DNA of 64,000 bases from CATOSP01 sp965204715 (lineage in GTDB: Bacteria; Chloroflexota; Dehalococcoidia; Lucifugimonadales; UBA3495): assembly GCA_965204715.1 (NCBI GenBank), contig OZ242009.1, forward strand, positions 682,001-746,000, given 5' to 3'. A model generated the notes under the pieces. It was not told the DNA's origin. It was given only the letters and a program-made list of their open reading frames with translations, and did not search any database. This document shows, piece after piece, positions 42,767-51,438 of this stretch (its first letter is position 1; each line of letters begins with the position of its first letter). Position numbers and translations under genes: made by a program.

Positions 42767-44509
42767 ATGGTTGAACCAACATTTCGCGGCGAAGATGTCG
42801 CCCTCTTCATTGACTGGGAAAACTTCAAAATCAGCCTGGCGGCGGGCCGCCGCAATCCAAACGTCTCCGCGTTGAAGGAAGAGGTCTCCAACCACGGCCG
42901 GGTTGTGGTGGCCAAAGCCTACGCCGACTGGGTGACCCGCGCCCCGGAGCTGCGCGGGGCCAGCCAGTTCATCAACGACCCTCCCGCCCTGTATGCGGCG
43001 GGCATTGACCCAGTTTACGTACCCACCCGGCTGGCCACCGGCAACGGCTCCCAAGGAGACAGCGGACGGTTCGTCCGCGTCAAGAACAGCGTTGACGTCA
43101 AGATGACCGTGGACTGCATCGAGTACGCTCATTCCTACCCCAACATCAGGACTTTCGTCCTGGTATCGGGGGACTCGGACTTCATCCACGTGATCAACAC
43201 CTTGCGGACCATGGGCAAGCGCGTAATCATCATTGGCGTGTCGTGGGCAACGTCCCGCAGGCTCTCGGACCAGGTGGACGAACTGATCCTGTACGACGTG
43301 GACGTTGACGCCGTGACGCCGGTGGAACCTGTGTCTGTCGCGGGCAACGGACGCACTGAACCGCAGCCCCGGCACACGCCACAGACGCCGCCGGCCAAGA
43401 TCGAGCTGCCCCAGATTATCAAGGCCATCGAGGACATAGTCCGCAACGAGCGCCAGGCCGGTGGAACTCCGCTGCTGACCTCCATTAAGCAGCGGCTGAT
43501 GCGCCGGTTCCCCGACTTCGACGAAAAGAAAGTCGGCTTCTCCGGCTTCAAAAAGCTCATGTCCCGGGTCGCCGAGGAAGGCCAGGTACGCCTCATAACC
43601 GCCGGGCTTGTCGACTGGGTCATCATGGCCGACGAGCCGGAGCCGGAAGAACCCCACACCCGGCCCTCCGGCCCCGTTGCCCGTGCCGCCAGTCCGCGTG
43701 GCAGGCAGGGTTCCGGCAGGGGCCGCTCGAGCAAGTCCACCGCCGAGGACGCACATGAGGAAGAGGCGGCGACGCAGCCTGTACTGACCGAAGAGTCTAC
43801 GGCCACCGAAGAACCGCAAGAGGTAGACACGGCTGTCGCCGAAGCCACCCCGCCAACTGCCACCGAGGACGTACAGGAGCAGTCAGCAGAGACCGTTGAA
43901 GTACCTGCGGATGCGCCAGTTGCCACCGAACCTGAAGAGCAGGCGGTCATCGCCGAGGAGGATGCGGCTGAACCTGAGCCAGTCCGTCAGCCCCCAGTCG
44001 ACCTGGACGCCATTCTGGCCGAAGCGCTCCCCGCGCTGGACCTGCCCACAGGCCCCGATGATGGTCTGAACGGGCGGCGGGTGGCTGACCTGATCGTGAT
44101 GGCGGACACGCTGGAGGACCGGAGCGACGTTAGCCACGTTGCCTTCAACTACCTGGTCGGAGAGGTCTGTCAGGCCCTGGACGAGGGCCTGAAGGCCGAG
44201 CACGAGGAGATTACCAGCCGCTGGGGCGAGGCTTATTCCAAGAACTTCGTAACCAGGATGGTCCGCGGACTGGGCAACGGGGAGCTATTCCTCAAGGGCT
44301 GGCGCCAGGTCCCCGCCGAGGGCGGCGGCAGACCCCGGCGCCTGAGCACCTTCTACCTCAACCGGGAGCACCCGCTGGTCCAGGGCGTTCTCCGTGCCCG
44401 CTGGGACTCGCAAGACCTGCCGGTAGAGTCCCAGGACGGGGCTGAACCCTCGCCCACTCAACCAGATGCGGAAGAACCCGCCCTGGCGACCGCCGACTCT
44501 TCAGCGTAG
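42767..44509 (+). CDS. NYN-domain RNase with LOTUS/OST-HTH domain
   Basis: 580 residues. The N-terminal NYN (PIN-like) nuclease domain shows VALFIDWENFKISLAAG, then RVKNSVDVKMTVDCIEYAHS and FVLVSGDSDFIHVINTLRTM with the acidic metal-binding set. Residues about 205-290 form an OST-HTH/LOTUS RNA-binding domain (IIKAIEDIVRNERQAGGTPL, FPDFDEKKVGFSGFKKLMSR). An acidic low-complexity linker (about 310-410) precedes a C-terminal helical domain (VADLIVMADTLEDRSDVSHV). The family is predicted to cut RNA. High G+C contrasts with the adjacent DprA-like gene, so it is probably not part of that cassette. Confidence 0.88.
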   Translation: MVEPTFRGEDVALFIDWENFKISLAAGRRNPNVSALKEEVSNHGRVVVAKAYADWVTRAPELRGASQFINDPPALYAAGIDPVYVPTRLATGNGSQGDSGRFVRVKNSVDVKMTVDCIEYAHSYPNIRTFVLVSGDSDFIHVINTLRTMGKRVIIIGVSWATSRRLSDQVDELILYDVDVDAVTPVEPVSVAGNGRTEPQPRHTPQTPPAKIELPQIIKAIEDIVRNERQAGGTPLLTSIKQRLMRRFPDFDEKKVGFSGFKKLMSRVAEEGQVRLITAGLVDWVIMADEPEPEEPHTRPSGPVARAASPRGRQGSGRGRSSKSTAEDAHEEEAATQPVLTEESTATEEPQEVDTAVAEATPPTATEDVQEQSAETVEVPADAPVATEPEEQAVIAEEDAAEPEPVRQPPVDLDAILAEALPALDLPTGPDDGLNGRRVADLIVMADTLEDRSDVSHVAFNYLVGEVCQALDEGLKAEHEEITSRWGEAYSKNFVTRMVRGLGNGELFLKGWRQVPAEGGGRPRRLSTFYLNREHPLVQGVLRARWDSQDLPVESQDGAEPSPTQPDAEEPALATADSSA

Positions 44510-44586
44510 CCGCCAGCAGTTGACCCCCTAGCGTTCTTTCCGCCAAGCTGCTGGCCGACAGTTGGCTTTCGTTCGCCCAAGCCCTG

Positions 44587-45816
44587 CTACATATCCAGGA
44601 TTAGGGTTGACCAGCCGAAGTCCCGTGCGCCCAGCCCCTCCGCGGTGTAGGGGTGGTAGTATTCCCGGAACCCCGACTTCTCGATGCACTCCTGGCTGCG
44701 GGCGACTATGGTGTCGGCCAGTTCAGGGTAGCCATGCCTGCGCAGGGCGTGGGACAGGAACCAGTTGGTGTTGATCCAGCTTGGGCCGCGCCAGATGAAA
44801 CCCCTAGGGTTGCCCGGCATGAACTTGGGATCAGAGGCCGGGACCGACGGCAGCGGGTAGGGCGTCCAGAAGTGGTCCGGGGCAGTCACCCAATCATTGA
44901 CCAGCCGCTCCACGATGGGCCGGGGCAGGTCGTCGATGATCAGGGGCATCAGGGAGCTTATGGTCACGACCTTGACCGGGGTCTCGGCCACGCCCGACAG
45001 ATCGAAGAAGGCCCCGGCTTCCTCGTCCCAGCACTTAGCCAGGAGCGCATCGCGGGTCTTGTCGGCCTGCCGGTTGAACTCGTCAGCATCGGGTGAGTCC
45101 CCCAGCAGCCGGGCCAGGGAGCGGAGGCCCATGACGTAGATAGAGTTCACCAGCACGTCCTCAAAGTGGAAGATGTCGGCGGCCAGGATGCGGTGGTCGT
45201 CGCCCCGCATCGGTTCGTAGGCCGCGTAGACCTTGCGCAGGGCAGTGATGAACCCCCGGTTGGTCAGTTCCTCCAGGCCCAGGGCCGCGTCATACTTGGG
45301 CGAACAGTCGGTGCCGGCCTCCTCAGGCTGAATCACCGCAATCAGGCCGTCGTCGTCGGGATCGCGGACGGCGCGGAGCCAGCGGTAGAAGCCGGTCAGC
45401 ACGGGCAGGGCGGCGTCCTTGAACGCCTCGTCTCCGGTGGCCTGGTATATGCGCTCCACGGTGTAGGCGATTATCGGGGGCTGCATAGTGGAGCTGTAGT
45501 TTGGGGATGTCATCCCGACGATGTTGCGGGAGAGGAAGTCGGGCTGCTTCTCCATCTCCCAGAAGATGATGTGGGGGATGAACCCGTCGGGGAGCGCGCC
45601 GCTCATCAGGGTGGTCATCTCGGCTTTGGCCTGGTCCTGGTCCAGGTGGAGCAGGGCGATGGCATGGAAGCAGGAGTCCCAGAACCACTGGAAGGGGTAG
45701 CCGGTGAGGGAGGGACAGACGAAGCTGTACTCCCTGCCGTTCCAGTCGGCCACACCCTGCCGCAGGTTGGTCAGCAGAATGTTGCGCGCCCCTGCTTCCA
45801 GTTCACTTCGTTCCAT
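44587..45816 (-). CDS. GH63/MGH1-like glycoside hydrolase
   Basis: ATG 45816 has CAGGAGG 9 nt upstream; 409 residues. An (alpha/alpha)6-barrel is indicated by GYPFQWFWDSCFHAIALLHL, DGFIPHIIFWEMEKQPDFLS, QPEEAGTDCSPKYDAAL, GFIWRGPSWINTNWFLSHAL and the C-terminal FREYYHPYTAEGLGARDFGW. This matches the mannosylglycerate-hydrolase-like branch, with Asp of W-D-S and Glu of F-R-E-Y as likely catalytic acids. No signal peptide, so it works in the cytoplasm, perhaps on glucosyl- or mannosylglycerate. Single gene. Confidence 0.88.
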   Translation of the reverse strand: MERSELEAGARNILLTNLRQGVADWNGREYSFVCPSLTGYPFQWFWDSCFHAIALLHLDQDQAKAEMTTLMSGALPDGFIPHIIFWEMEKQPDFLSRNIVGMTSPNYSSTMQPPIIAYTVERIYQATGDEAFKDAALPVLTGFYRWLRAVRDPDDDGLIAVIQPEEAGTDCSPKYDAALGLEELTNRGFITALRKVYAAYEPMRGDDHRILAADIFHFEDVLVNSIYVMGLRSLARLLGDSPDADEFNRQADKTRDALLAKCWDEEAGAFFDLSGVAETPVKVVTISSLMPLIIDDLPRPIVERLVNDWVTAPDHFWTPYPLPSVPASDPKFMPGNPRGFIWRGPSWINTNWFLSHALRRHGYPELADTIVARSQECIEKSGFREYYHPYTAEGLGARDFGWSTLILDM

Positions 45817-46106
45817 GCCGACGGCCTCCTGAGAGTTTAGATGGAGATTTTTCCCTGTCCATTGCTGGACATTCCGGTGGTAGTGGCCCGGTCGGGAGTG
45901 AGGGACACGTTTCGTTCGCGTGGAGATTGGACATTAGCATCTACTGGTACGATTCTAGGGGGCAAGCCGGGTCTGGGGCCTGTAGGGATATGATAGGGTA
46001 ACGCATCCGGGGTTGGGAAGGGGCGAATGCCAGTGGATTCAGCCCAACCAAAGCAGAACTATGCTGAGGATGCATGGTGACAGTGCGGTGTCAGGACTTG
46101 ATTGAA

Positions 46107-46826
46107 TCATTGCCCCCGCAGACGGCGGTTCTCAGCCCAAAGCCGTTCTATTTCCGCTTCGGCTTCACGACGGGCGGCCTGTTCTTCGTCGAAGTTCCGC
46201 AGGTAGCGTCCGGTAGTGCGGTCATAGAACCGCAGCCTTTCCTTCCATTCCGGGTGCAATGCGCAGAGGCTCAGGTCCAGCGCCGGGCTGTAGCCCCAGA
46301 CCTCCCCGTCTGATTCAGTGGCTACCGGAATGGACTGATATACTCCGTTGACCAGCATGTCTCCCGCCAGAGCATAACCATACAGATCGCCTCCGGTGGG
46401 GTCAAACCGCCAGTATTCGCTTACACCCATCCGGGAGTAGATGACGGGTTTGGTATCCGTGTCCACTTGGCGGGTGCTCTCCGACGCCACTTCCAGTACG
46501 AAGTCCGGCGGCTTGCCTGCCTCCCAGACTACGTATCCGTTGCGCCTACGTATTGCGATTTCGTCAACTCCGAATGCCAGGTACACATCGGGACGCTGGC
46601 GGACGTTCATATCGCCGCGTTGGTAGAACACGAAACCGCCGGTATCGACGAGCACGTCGTTGCGGTGGGAAAAATGGTTTCGTAATAGATAGTGAGACTC
46701 GCTAATTGTGTCGGCTTGCAGCATTCCTTCCGCCCTGGACTCGGGATTCGGGCACACGAAATTTTCGGGCAGGTCCATGCGGTAGGGAATGATGTCCGGC
46801 ACGTGCCGAACGGTCTCCGATGTCAT
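46107..46826 (-). CDS. Uma2 family endonuclease-like protein
   Basis: ATG 46826 has GAGG 8 nt upstream; 239 residues. Core motifs: RQRPDVYLAFGVDEIAIRRR, EAGKPPDFVLEVASESTRQV, DTDTKPVIYSRMGVSEYWRF, and a C-terminal coiled tail (EAEAEIERLWAENRRLRGQ). It starts 30 nt after the end of the double-wHTH gene on the same strand, so it may belong to the operon formed by the Cys-rich and wHTH genes. The physiological role of Uma2 proteins is unresolved. Confidence 0.9.
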   Translation of the reverse strand: MTSETVRHVPDIIPYRMDLPENFVCPNPESRAEGMLQADTISESHYLLRNHFSHRNDVLVDTGGFVFYQRGDMNVRQRPDVYLAFGVDEIAIRRRNGYVVWEAGKPPDFVLEVASESTRQVDTDTKPVIYSRMGVSEYWRFDPTGGDLYGYALAGDMLVNGVYQSIPVATESDGEVWGYSPALDLSLCALHPEWKERLRFYDRTTGRYLRNFDEEQAARREAEAEIERLWAENRRLRGQ

Positions 46827-46856
46827 TAGCTGCCTCACGTCTCTATGATTCTGTCG

Positions 46857-47348
46857 CTATGCCCTGGTGTAGGTCCTGGATTTTTCATCGCGGAGAATCC
46901 GTCCGTCCGCCAATAACCCTCCGAGTATAGAGTAGGTCAGATAGTTTCTCCGTCCGCCACGAACTGACGAGTGAAGATTCAGCATATCGGCAATCTGCGC
47001 ATTTCCCAGTCCTTGAGGATTGTGTTGCAACAATTCCAGGATAGCATCTTCAATTTGATGGAGACCTTCTTCTGCCAACGACTGGACGGTGTTATCGGCA
47101 TTCGACACGGTGTACAGTTTTGATTCCGCGTCCCATGAGATTCTGCCCTGCTCGACCAATCCTCCAAGTACGGAATAGGTCAGATAGTTCTGCTGGCTGC
47201 CCCTATGGACAGACCGCAACCCCAGCATATCTGCGATCTGTATATTGCGCAGACCTTGGGGATTATGCTGCAACAATTCAAGGATGGCATCTTCAATGCG
47301 CCGCAGCCCTGTTTGTGCCAAGGAGTGCGCACCCGCATCGGAAATCAT
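46857..47348 (-). CDS. Protein of two tandem winged-helix domains
   Basis: 163 residues consisting of one wHTH domain duplicated. Unit 1 reads LRRIEDAILELLQHNPQGLR, IQIADMLGLRS, YLTYSVLGGLVEQGRI. Unit 2 reads LHQIEDAILELLQHNPQGLG, AQIADMLNLHS, YLTYSILGGLLADGRI. Spacing is about 80 residues. The GLxNxQIADML helix is a typical recognition-helix region, so it probably binds DNA, either as a regulator or as the target-recognition part of a nuclease system. ATG 47348 overlaps the upstream gene's TGA (ATGA). Confidence 0.7.
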   Translation of the reverse strand: MISDAGAHSLAQTGLRRIEDAILELLQHNPQGLRNIQIADMLGLRSVHRGSQQNYLTYSVLGGLVEQGRISWDAESKLYTVSNADNTVQSLAEEGLHQIEDAILELLQHNPQGLGNAQIADMLNLHSSVRGGRRNYLTYSILGGLLADGRILRDEKSRTYTRA

Positions 47349-47608
47349 GTCTTTGACGTCTCCCAGGTTGACTCCATGTGTCCGTTAACAAGGTGAGCTT
47401 CAAACCAATGCGGCTCGATACAAAGGGAGCACGTGATTTCGGCGCAACCTTCTTCCTGACACGCCTCGGAGCAGTTGTCACACGCCGGACGGATGCAACG
47501 GGCGCAATACCAGTCGAACCTCGGGTCAAGTAGTCTGCCGCAGTAATGGCATTCTGCTACCGGCTCTTCAGGGTCCCACTCGTCATTCCAGTAAGGATAT
47601 AGTTTCAT
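47345..47608 (-). CDS. Small Cys-rich zinc-binding protein
   Basis: 87 residues with at least ten cysteines: AECHYCGRLLDPRFDWYCAR, CIRPACDNCSEACQEEGCAE, ITCSLCIEPHWFEAHLVNGH. The spacing of C-x-x-C pairs plus C-terminal His fits two or three zinc sites (B-box or treble-clef-like). It overlaps the double-wHTH gene by four bases, so the two products should be made together. No SD is visible. Function unknown. Confidence 0.65.
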   Translation of the reverse strand: MKLYPYWNDEWDPEEPVAECHYCGRLLDPRFDWYCARCIRPACDNCSEACQEEGCAEITCSLCIEPHWFEAHLVNGHMESTWETSKT

Positions 47609-47689
47609 CGCAACTGTACTCTATCCGGATGCCGTTATAGATGTGGGACGGGCATACGGGGTGAGCGGATTATCGCATAACTAAACGCC

Positions 47690-48859
47690 TCACTCCCGGT
47701 ACACCCGCAGGTACTTCTCCGCCACCGCGGGCCAGGTGAACTCGGCCAGGGCGTATTCCTGGGCTTCGCGGCCCAGGGATTGGCGGTAATCGTTGTCGTT
47801 GACCAGGCGGACCAGTTGCGCGCCCGCTTCTTCGGGATCGAACCTGGGGACTACCACCGCGCCGCGGGTCAGGAGTTCCCGGTTTGCGCCCACGTCGTGG
47901 GTGAGCACGGGCGCGCCGTAGGCCATCGCCTCGAAGAACACTAGGCCGAAGGCTTCGTAGTGGGAGAAGAGGACGAAGAGGTCTGAGCGAGCGTACCAGG
48001 CGGCAAGGTCATGGTCTGAGACTTCGCCCACCATGAGGACTTCGTCCTCCACGCCGGAGGCGCTCACCATCTGGCGCAGCTTCTCCTCGTCACCCTCGTC
48101 GCGGCCCACCAACACCAGGCGGACGCTGCGGTTGAACCGGCCCCGCACCTGCCGGTATACGTTCAGCAGCCACTCCTGTCCCTTGTGCCTGCCCAGCCGT
48201 CCCACGCACAGGACGGTCAAGGGGGTGTCGGGAGACTGGGACTCCCGTACTTCGGAGGCAGCGAGACCCTGCTGGTCGGGGACAGGCGCGCCCCAGCCGA
48301 TGATACCCAACTTGCGCTCGCGGACCCAGTAGTCGCGGCGCACCAGATCCGACTCCTGGCGGGTCAGGGCGATTACGCTGTCCATGACGTTGCAGATAAA
48401 GGAGTTAATGGGGCGCAGCCACCACCGGTTGACGGGCAGTTCGTGGTAGGAAGGGGTGAAGACGAACCGTGCCCTGGAGCGGAACCAGAACCAGGACCAG
48501 AAGTGGCCCCAGAACCATCCGTCGCCGACGAAGTGGACCACGTTAGGGTTGAACTCCTCCAGGTAGCGGCGCACCTGCATCGGGGAGAACCAGACCAGCG
48601 GCACCGAGTAGAGGGGGATGGAACGGCGGGGGAAGCCATCGAGCCGGTAGATGCCGATGCCCTCGGGGGTGACGTCGCGGTCGGCCCAGGTGGGCTGGGG
48701 GACCCGCGGGAAGGAATACTTGGTGGTGAGCACCGCCACAGCCTCAACGTCGGCTGACTCCTGTATCTGGAAGGTCAGTTGCTCGATGGCGCGTTCGATG
48801 CCTCCCAGGTAGGGCCTGAAGTAGGGAGTAAGGAACAGGACGCGCAGGGGGGCGCTCAT
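47690..48859 (-). CDS. GT4-type glycosyltransferase
   Basis: Start ATG 48859 overlaps the purL stop (ATGA); 389 residues. Rossmann N-domain: RVLFLTPYFRPYLGGIERAI, VVHFVGDGWFWGHFWSWFWF, RFVFTPSYHELPVNRWWLRP. C-domain: LTVLCVGRLGRHKGQEWLLN and the retaining-GT signature SHYEAFGLVFFEAMAYGAPV (E-x7-E). It adds a sugar from a nucleotide donor to a lipid or saccharide acceptor at the membrane. The overlap with purL implies co-translation with a purine gene, probably incidental rather than functional. Confidence 0.92.
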   Translation of the reverse strand: MSAPLRVLFLTPYFRPYLGGIERAIEQLTFQIQESADVEAVAVLTTKYSFPRVPQPTWADRDVTPEGIGIYRLDGFPRRSIPLYSVPLVWFSPMQVRRYLEEFNPNVVHFVGDGWFWGHFWSWFWFRSRARFVFTPSYHELPVNRWWLRPINSFICNVMDSVIALTRQESDLVRRDYWVRERKLGIIGWGAPVPDQQGLAASEVRESQSPDTPLTVLCVGRLGRHKGQEWLLNVYRQVRGRFNRSVRLVLVGRDEGDEEKLRQMVSASGVEDEVLMVGEVSDHDLAAWYARSDLFVLFSHYEAFGLVFFEAMAYGAPVLTHDVGANRELLTRGAVVVPRFDPEEAGAQLVRLVNDNDYRQSLGREAQEYALAEFTWPAVAEKYLRVYRE

Positions 48860-51363
48860 AACCCTTCCTCCGAATCCCGCCCGCATCCATCGGTCCCTGG
48901 TCCACTTCCTCCATTCCCAGCCCGGTTGCGGGGTCCTCCCCCCTCCCCTACTTCTTCCCCATTCTGTAGCTCCACAGCCCGTGCAGCAGCCGTTGTATCC
49001 CGCCCACCGCCCCGCGCAGCATCCGCCAGACCGTGATTCCACGCCGAGGCTATGTCGGCCAGGGGCAGGTCCAGCAAGCTGCCCAGCCGGAAACGATCCC
49101 CGCCGGTGGTTCCGAGACGGCGTACCGGAATCCGGTACTCGGCGCCCATGCGTTCCAGTACGGGCCAGGCGGACTGGGGCAGGGAGACCAGGATACGAGA
49201 CTGGCGTTCCCCAAACAGGGCCGCATCCCATCGCCTGGGCCAGTCGCTGCTGCCGGAGAACCCGACACCGCCCCGAATGCAGCTTTCGGCCAGGGCAACG
49301 GCCAACCCCCCATCGGAACAGTCGTGGGCCGAGGCCACCAGACCTTCCTCGACGGCGCGGCGGCACAGGGCCTGCAGCCGCCTCTCGTATTCGGCCACGA
49401 TTACGGGACGACCGGCGAGTTTGCCGTGAATGACCCGCAGGTATTCGCTGCCAGCCAGGTCCGAGGCACGGGGTCTGGTGATGTGGTCGCCAAGGAGCGC
49501 CACCACCATTTCTGTATCCCGCCCACCACCCCACGCAGCAGCCGTGTCCTCACTGGGGAAGGCCGAACCCACCCGCTTGGTCACGTCCTCGATAATGCCC
49601 AATCCGCCGACTATGGGCGTCGGGAAGATGGCCTGGCCCATAGACTCGTTGTAGAGGCTGACGTTGCCGCTGACCACCGGAACGCCCAGGGCGCGGCAGG
49701 CATAGGCCATCCCGCGGACACACCATTCAAGCTGGTAGTAGACGTCGGGGCGTCCGGGGTCGCCGAAGTTGAGGCAGTCGGTAAGCGCCACGGGCGTCGC
49801 GCCGGAGCAACTGAGGTTGCGGCATACCTCGGCCACTGCGATCTGGCCGCCGTGGTAGGGGTCCAGGTAGCAGTAGCGGCCGTTGCCATCGATGCTGAGG
49901 GCGATGGCCTTTTCCGTTGATTTCCCCCCACCGCCCCGCGCAGCATTCGTTGTATCCCGCCCACCACCCCGCGCAGCAGCCGTCGTATCCCGCCCACCGC
50001 CCCGCGCAGCATCCGTTCCCTTGAGTCTAAGCACCGCCGCGTCGCCGCCCGGCCCTTCAACGGTGTTGGTCTGAACCTGGTGGTCGTAGCGGCGGAAGAC
50101 CGGCTCCCGGCTGGCGATGTTGCCCGAGGCCAGGAGCTCCAGCAGCACGGCTTCCGGCCGTAGCCCATCCATCGGCACGTCGGACAGGGAGAGCCGCTGC
50201 CGCTCCTGGTAGTCGGGGGGTGGCGAACCCTTGAGCCGGTAGCGGGGCGGGTCGGCCAGGTGGGTAATGGGGACGCTGGCGACCGTTTGTGTGTCGTCAA
50301 CCACCGTTGCTTCCGGCTCAGCGGTGACGACGCCGATTTCGGTGCAGGCCACGTCCCACCTGTCGAATACTTCTTTGACGTGCGACACGCCCTCGGGCGG
50401 GACAATCAGCAGCATCCGCTCCTGGGACTCGGAGAGCATCACCTCGTAGGGTTCCATGCCACGCTCGCGCCGGGGGACTCGGGATACGTCCAGGACGATG
50501 CCCCGCCCGGCGCGGGCTGCGGACTCGACGCTGGCGCTGGTGAGTCCGGCGGCCCCCAGGTCCTGAATGCCGCGTACCCAGCCGGTGCCCAGGGCCTCCA
50601 GGCACGCCTCGATCAGCACCTTCTCCAGGAAGGGGTTGCCCACCTGCACCGTGGGGCGGAGTTCCTGGTCCTGTTCAAATGTACGGGACGCCAGGCCTGA
50701 CGCGCCGTGGATACCGTCGCGGCCAGTACCGGAGCCTACGAGCAGGAGAACGTTGCCCTGCGCCCCGGCGGAAGCGGTGGCGAGCTTGTCCCGCTCCACC
50801 AGGCCGACGCACATGGCGTTGACCAGGGGGTTCTGGGAGTAGCAGGGGTCGAAGTAGATCTCCCCGGCCACGTCTGGCACGCCGATGCAGTTGCCATACC
50901 AGGAGATACCGCCGACGACGCCCTGGAACAGGTGCCGGTTGGCGGGGTCGTCCAGGGGGCCGAATCGGAGTGAGTTGAGGAGGGCGACGGGCCTTGCGCC
51001 CATCGCCAGGATGTCGCGCACGATGCCGCCGACGCCGGTGGCCGCGCCCTGCAACGGCTCGACGGCGGAGGGGTGGTTGTGGGACTCGACCTTGAACACG
51101 GCAACCAGCCCGTCGCCCAGGTCCACCGCGCCGGCGTTCTCGGCCCCCTGCCGCGACAGGACGCGGGGGCTGCGGCTGGGCAGCAGGCGCAAAAGGGGCG
51201 CGGAGTGCTTGTAGGCGCAATGCTCGCTCCACAGCGCGCCGAACATGCCAAGCTCCACCGGGTTGGGTTCCCGGTCCAGCCGGTCGACGATGAGGTCGTA
51301 TTCGGCCTTGGTGAGGGCGATTTCGTCCAGTTGCTCTTGAGTTACAGGCATATACTTTTGCAT
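48856..51363 (-). CDS. purL: Phosphoribosylformylglycinamidine synthase subunit PurL with in-frame repeat insertions
   Basis: 835 residues from ATG 51363 (or 51351); small-type PurL is usually about 730-750. Family motifs: LWSEHCAYKHSAPLLRLLP, VFKVESHNHPSAVEPLQGAA, GGISWYGNCIGVPDVAGEIY, GIQDLGAAGLTSASVE, PVVSGNVSLYNES, HDCSDGGLAVALAES. With PurQ and PurS it converts FGAR to FGAM. The extra length comes from Ala-Arg-Gly-rich insertions: residues about 449-480 (DAARGGGRDTT in tandem), about 605-617 (AAAWGGGRDT), and a C-terminal extension from about residue 779 that starts with the same unit. They look inserted into loops; activity is probably kept. Confidence 0.93.
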   Translation of the reverse strand: MQKYMPVTQEQLDEIALTKAEYDLIVDRLDREPNPVELGMFGALWSEHCAYKHSAPLLRLLPSRSPRVLSRQGAENAGAVDLGDGLVAVFKVESHNHPSAVEPLQGAATGVGGIVRDILAMGARPVALLNSLRFGPLDDPANRHLFQGVVGGISWYGNCIGVPDVAGEIYFDPCYSQNPLVNAMCVGLVERDKLATASAGAQGNVLLLVGSGTGRDGIHGASGLASRTFEQDQELRPTVQVGNPFLEKVLIEACLEALGTGWVRGIQDLGAAGLTSASVESAARAGRGIVLDVSRVPRRERGMEPYEVMLSESQERMLLIVPPEGVSHVKEVFDRWDVACTEIGVVTAEPEATVVDDTQTVASVPITHLADPPRYRLKGSPPPDYQERQRLSLSDVPMDGLRPEAVLLELLASGNIASREPVFRRYDHQVQTNTVEGPGGDAAVLRLKGTDAARGGGRDTTAAARGGGRDTTNAARGGGGKSTEKAIALSIDGNGRYCYLDPYHGGQIAVAEVCRNLSCSGATPVALTDCLNFGDPGRPDVYYQLEWCVRGMAYACRALGVPVVSGNVSLYNESMGQAIFPTPIVGGLGIIEDVTKRVGSAFPSEDTAAAWGGGRDTEMVVALLGDHITRPRASDLAGSEYLRVIHGKLAGRPVIVAEYERRLQALCRRAVEEGLVASAHDCSDGGLAVALAESCIRGGVGFSGSSDWPRRWDAALFGERQSRILVSLPQSAWPVLERMGAEYRIPVRRLGTTGGDRFRLGSLLDLPLADIASAWNHGLADAARGGGRDTTAAARAVELQNGEEVGEGGGPRNRAGNGGSGPGTDGCGRDSEEGL
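48984..49025. repeat. 33-bp purL-internal repeat, C-terminal site
   Basis: A full unit of TTGTATCCCGCCCACCGCCC + CGCGCAGCATCC (minus-strand sense: DAARGGGRDTT) with a partial second unit (GTGCAGCAGCCG). It lies near where PurL normally ends, and is followed by about 45 extra low-complexity residues up to the overlap with the glycosyltransferase gene. Confidence 0.85.
49512..49548. repeat. 33-bp purL-internal repeat, middle site
   Basis: A single diverged unit, TGTATCCCGCCCACCACCCC + ACGCAGCAGCCG, encoding AAAWGGGRDT in frame within PurL. Confidence 0.8.
49923..50016. repeat. 33-bp purL-internal repeat, tandem site
   Basis: Nearly three units in tandem (CCCCACCGCCCCGCGCAGCA..., GTATCCCGCCCACCACCCCG..., GTATCCCGCCCACCGCCCCG...). 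All are in frame, adding about 32 residues to PurL between the AAVLRLKGT strand and the KAIALSIDGNGRY strand. Confidence 0.88.
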
Positions 51364-51438
51364 CCGTCAGCAGACTTGGGAACTGATGGTCATTCTTCCA
51401 TTTCTCATCGCAATTACCGGGAAAGCGGGGATGTTGGA

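Noticed and set aside
46107..46826. Using the Uma2 genes as evidence of a restriction system
   Set aside because: No methyltransferase or specificity subunit is present anywhere in the window.
47690..49534. Glycosyltransferase extended to 614 residues
   Set aside because: The extra N-terminal 225 residues are the out-of-frame shadow of purL; ATG 48859 overlapping the purL stop gives a normal GT4 start.
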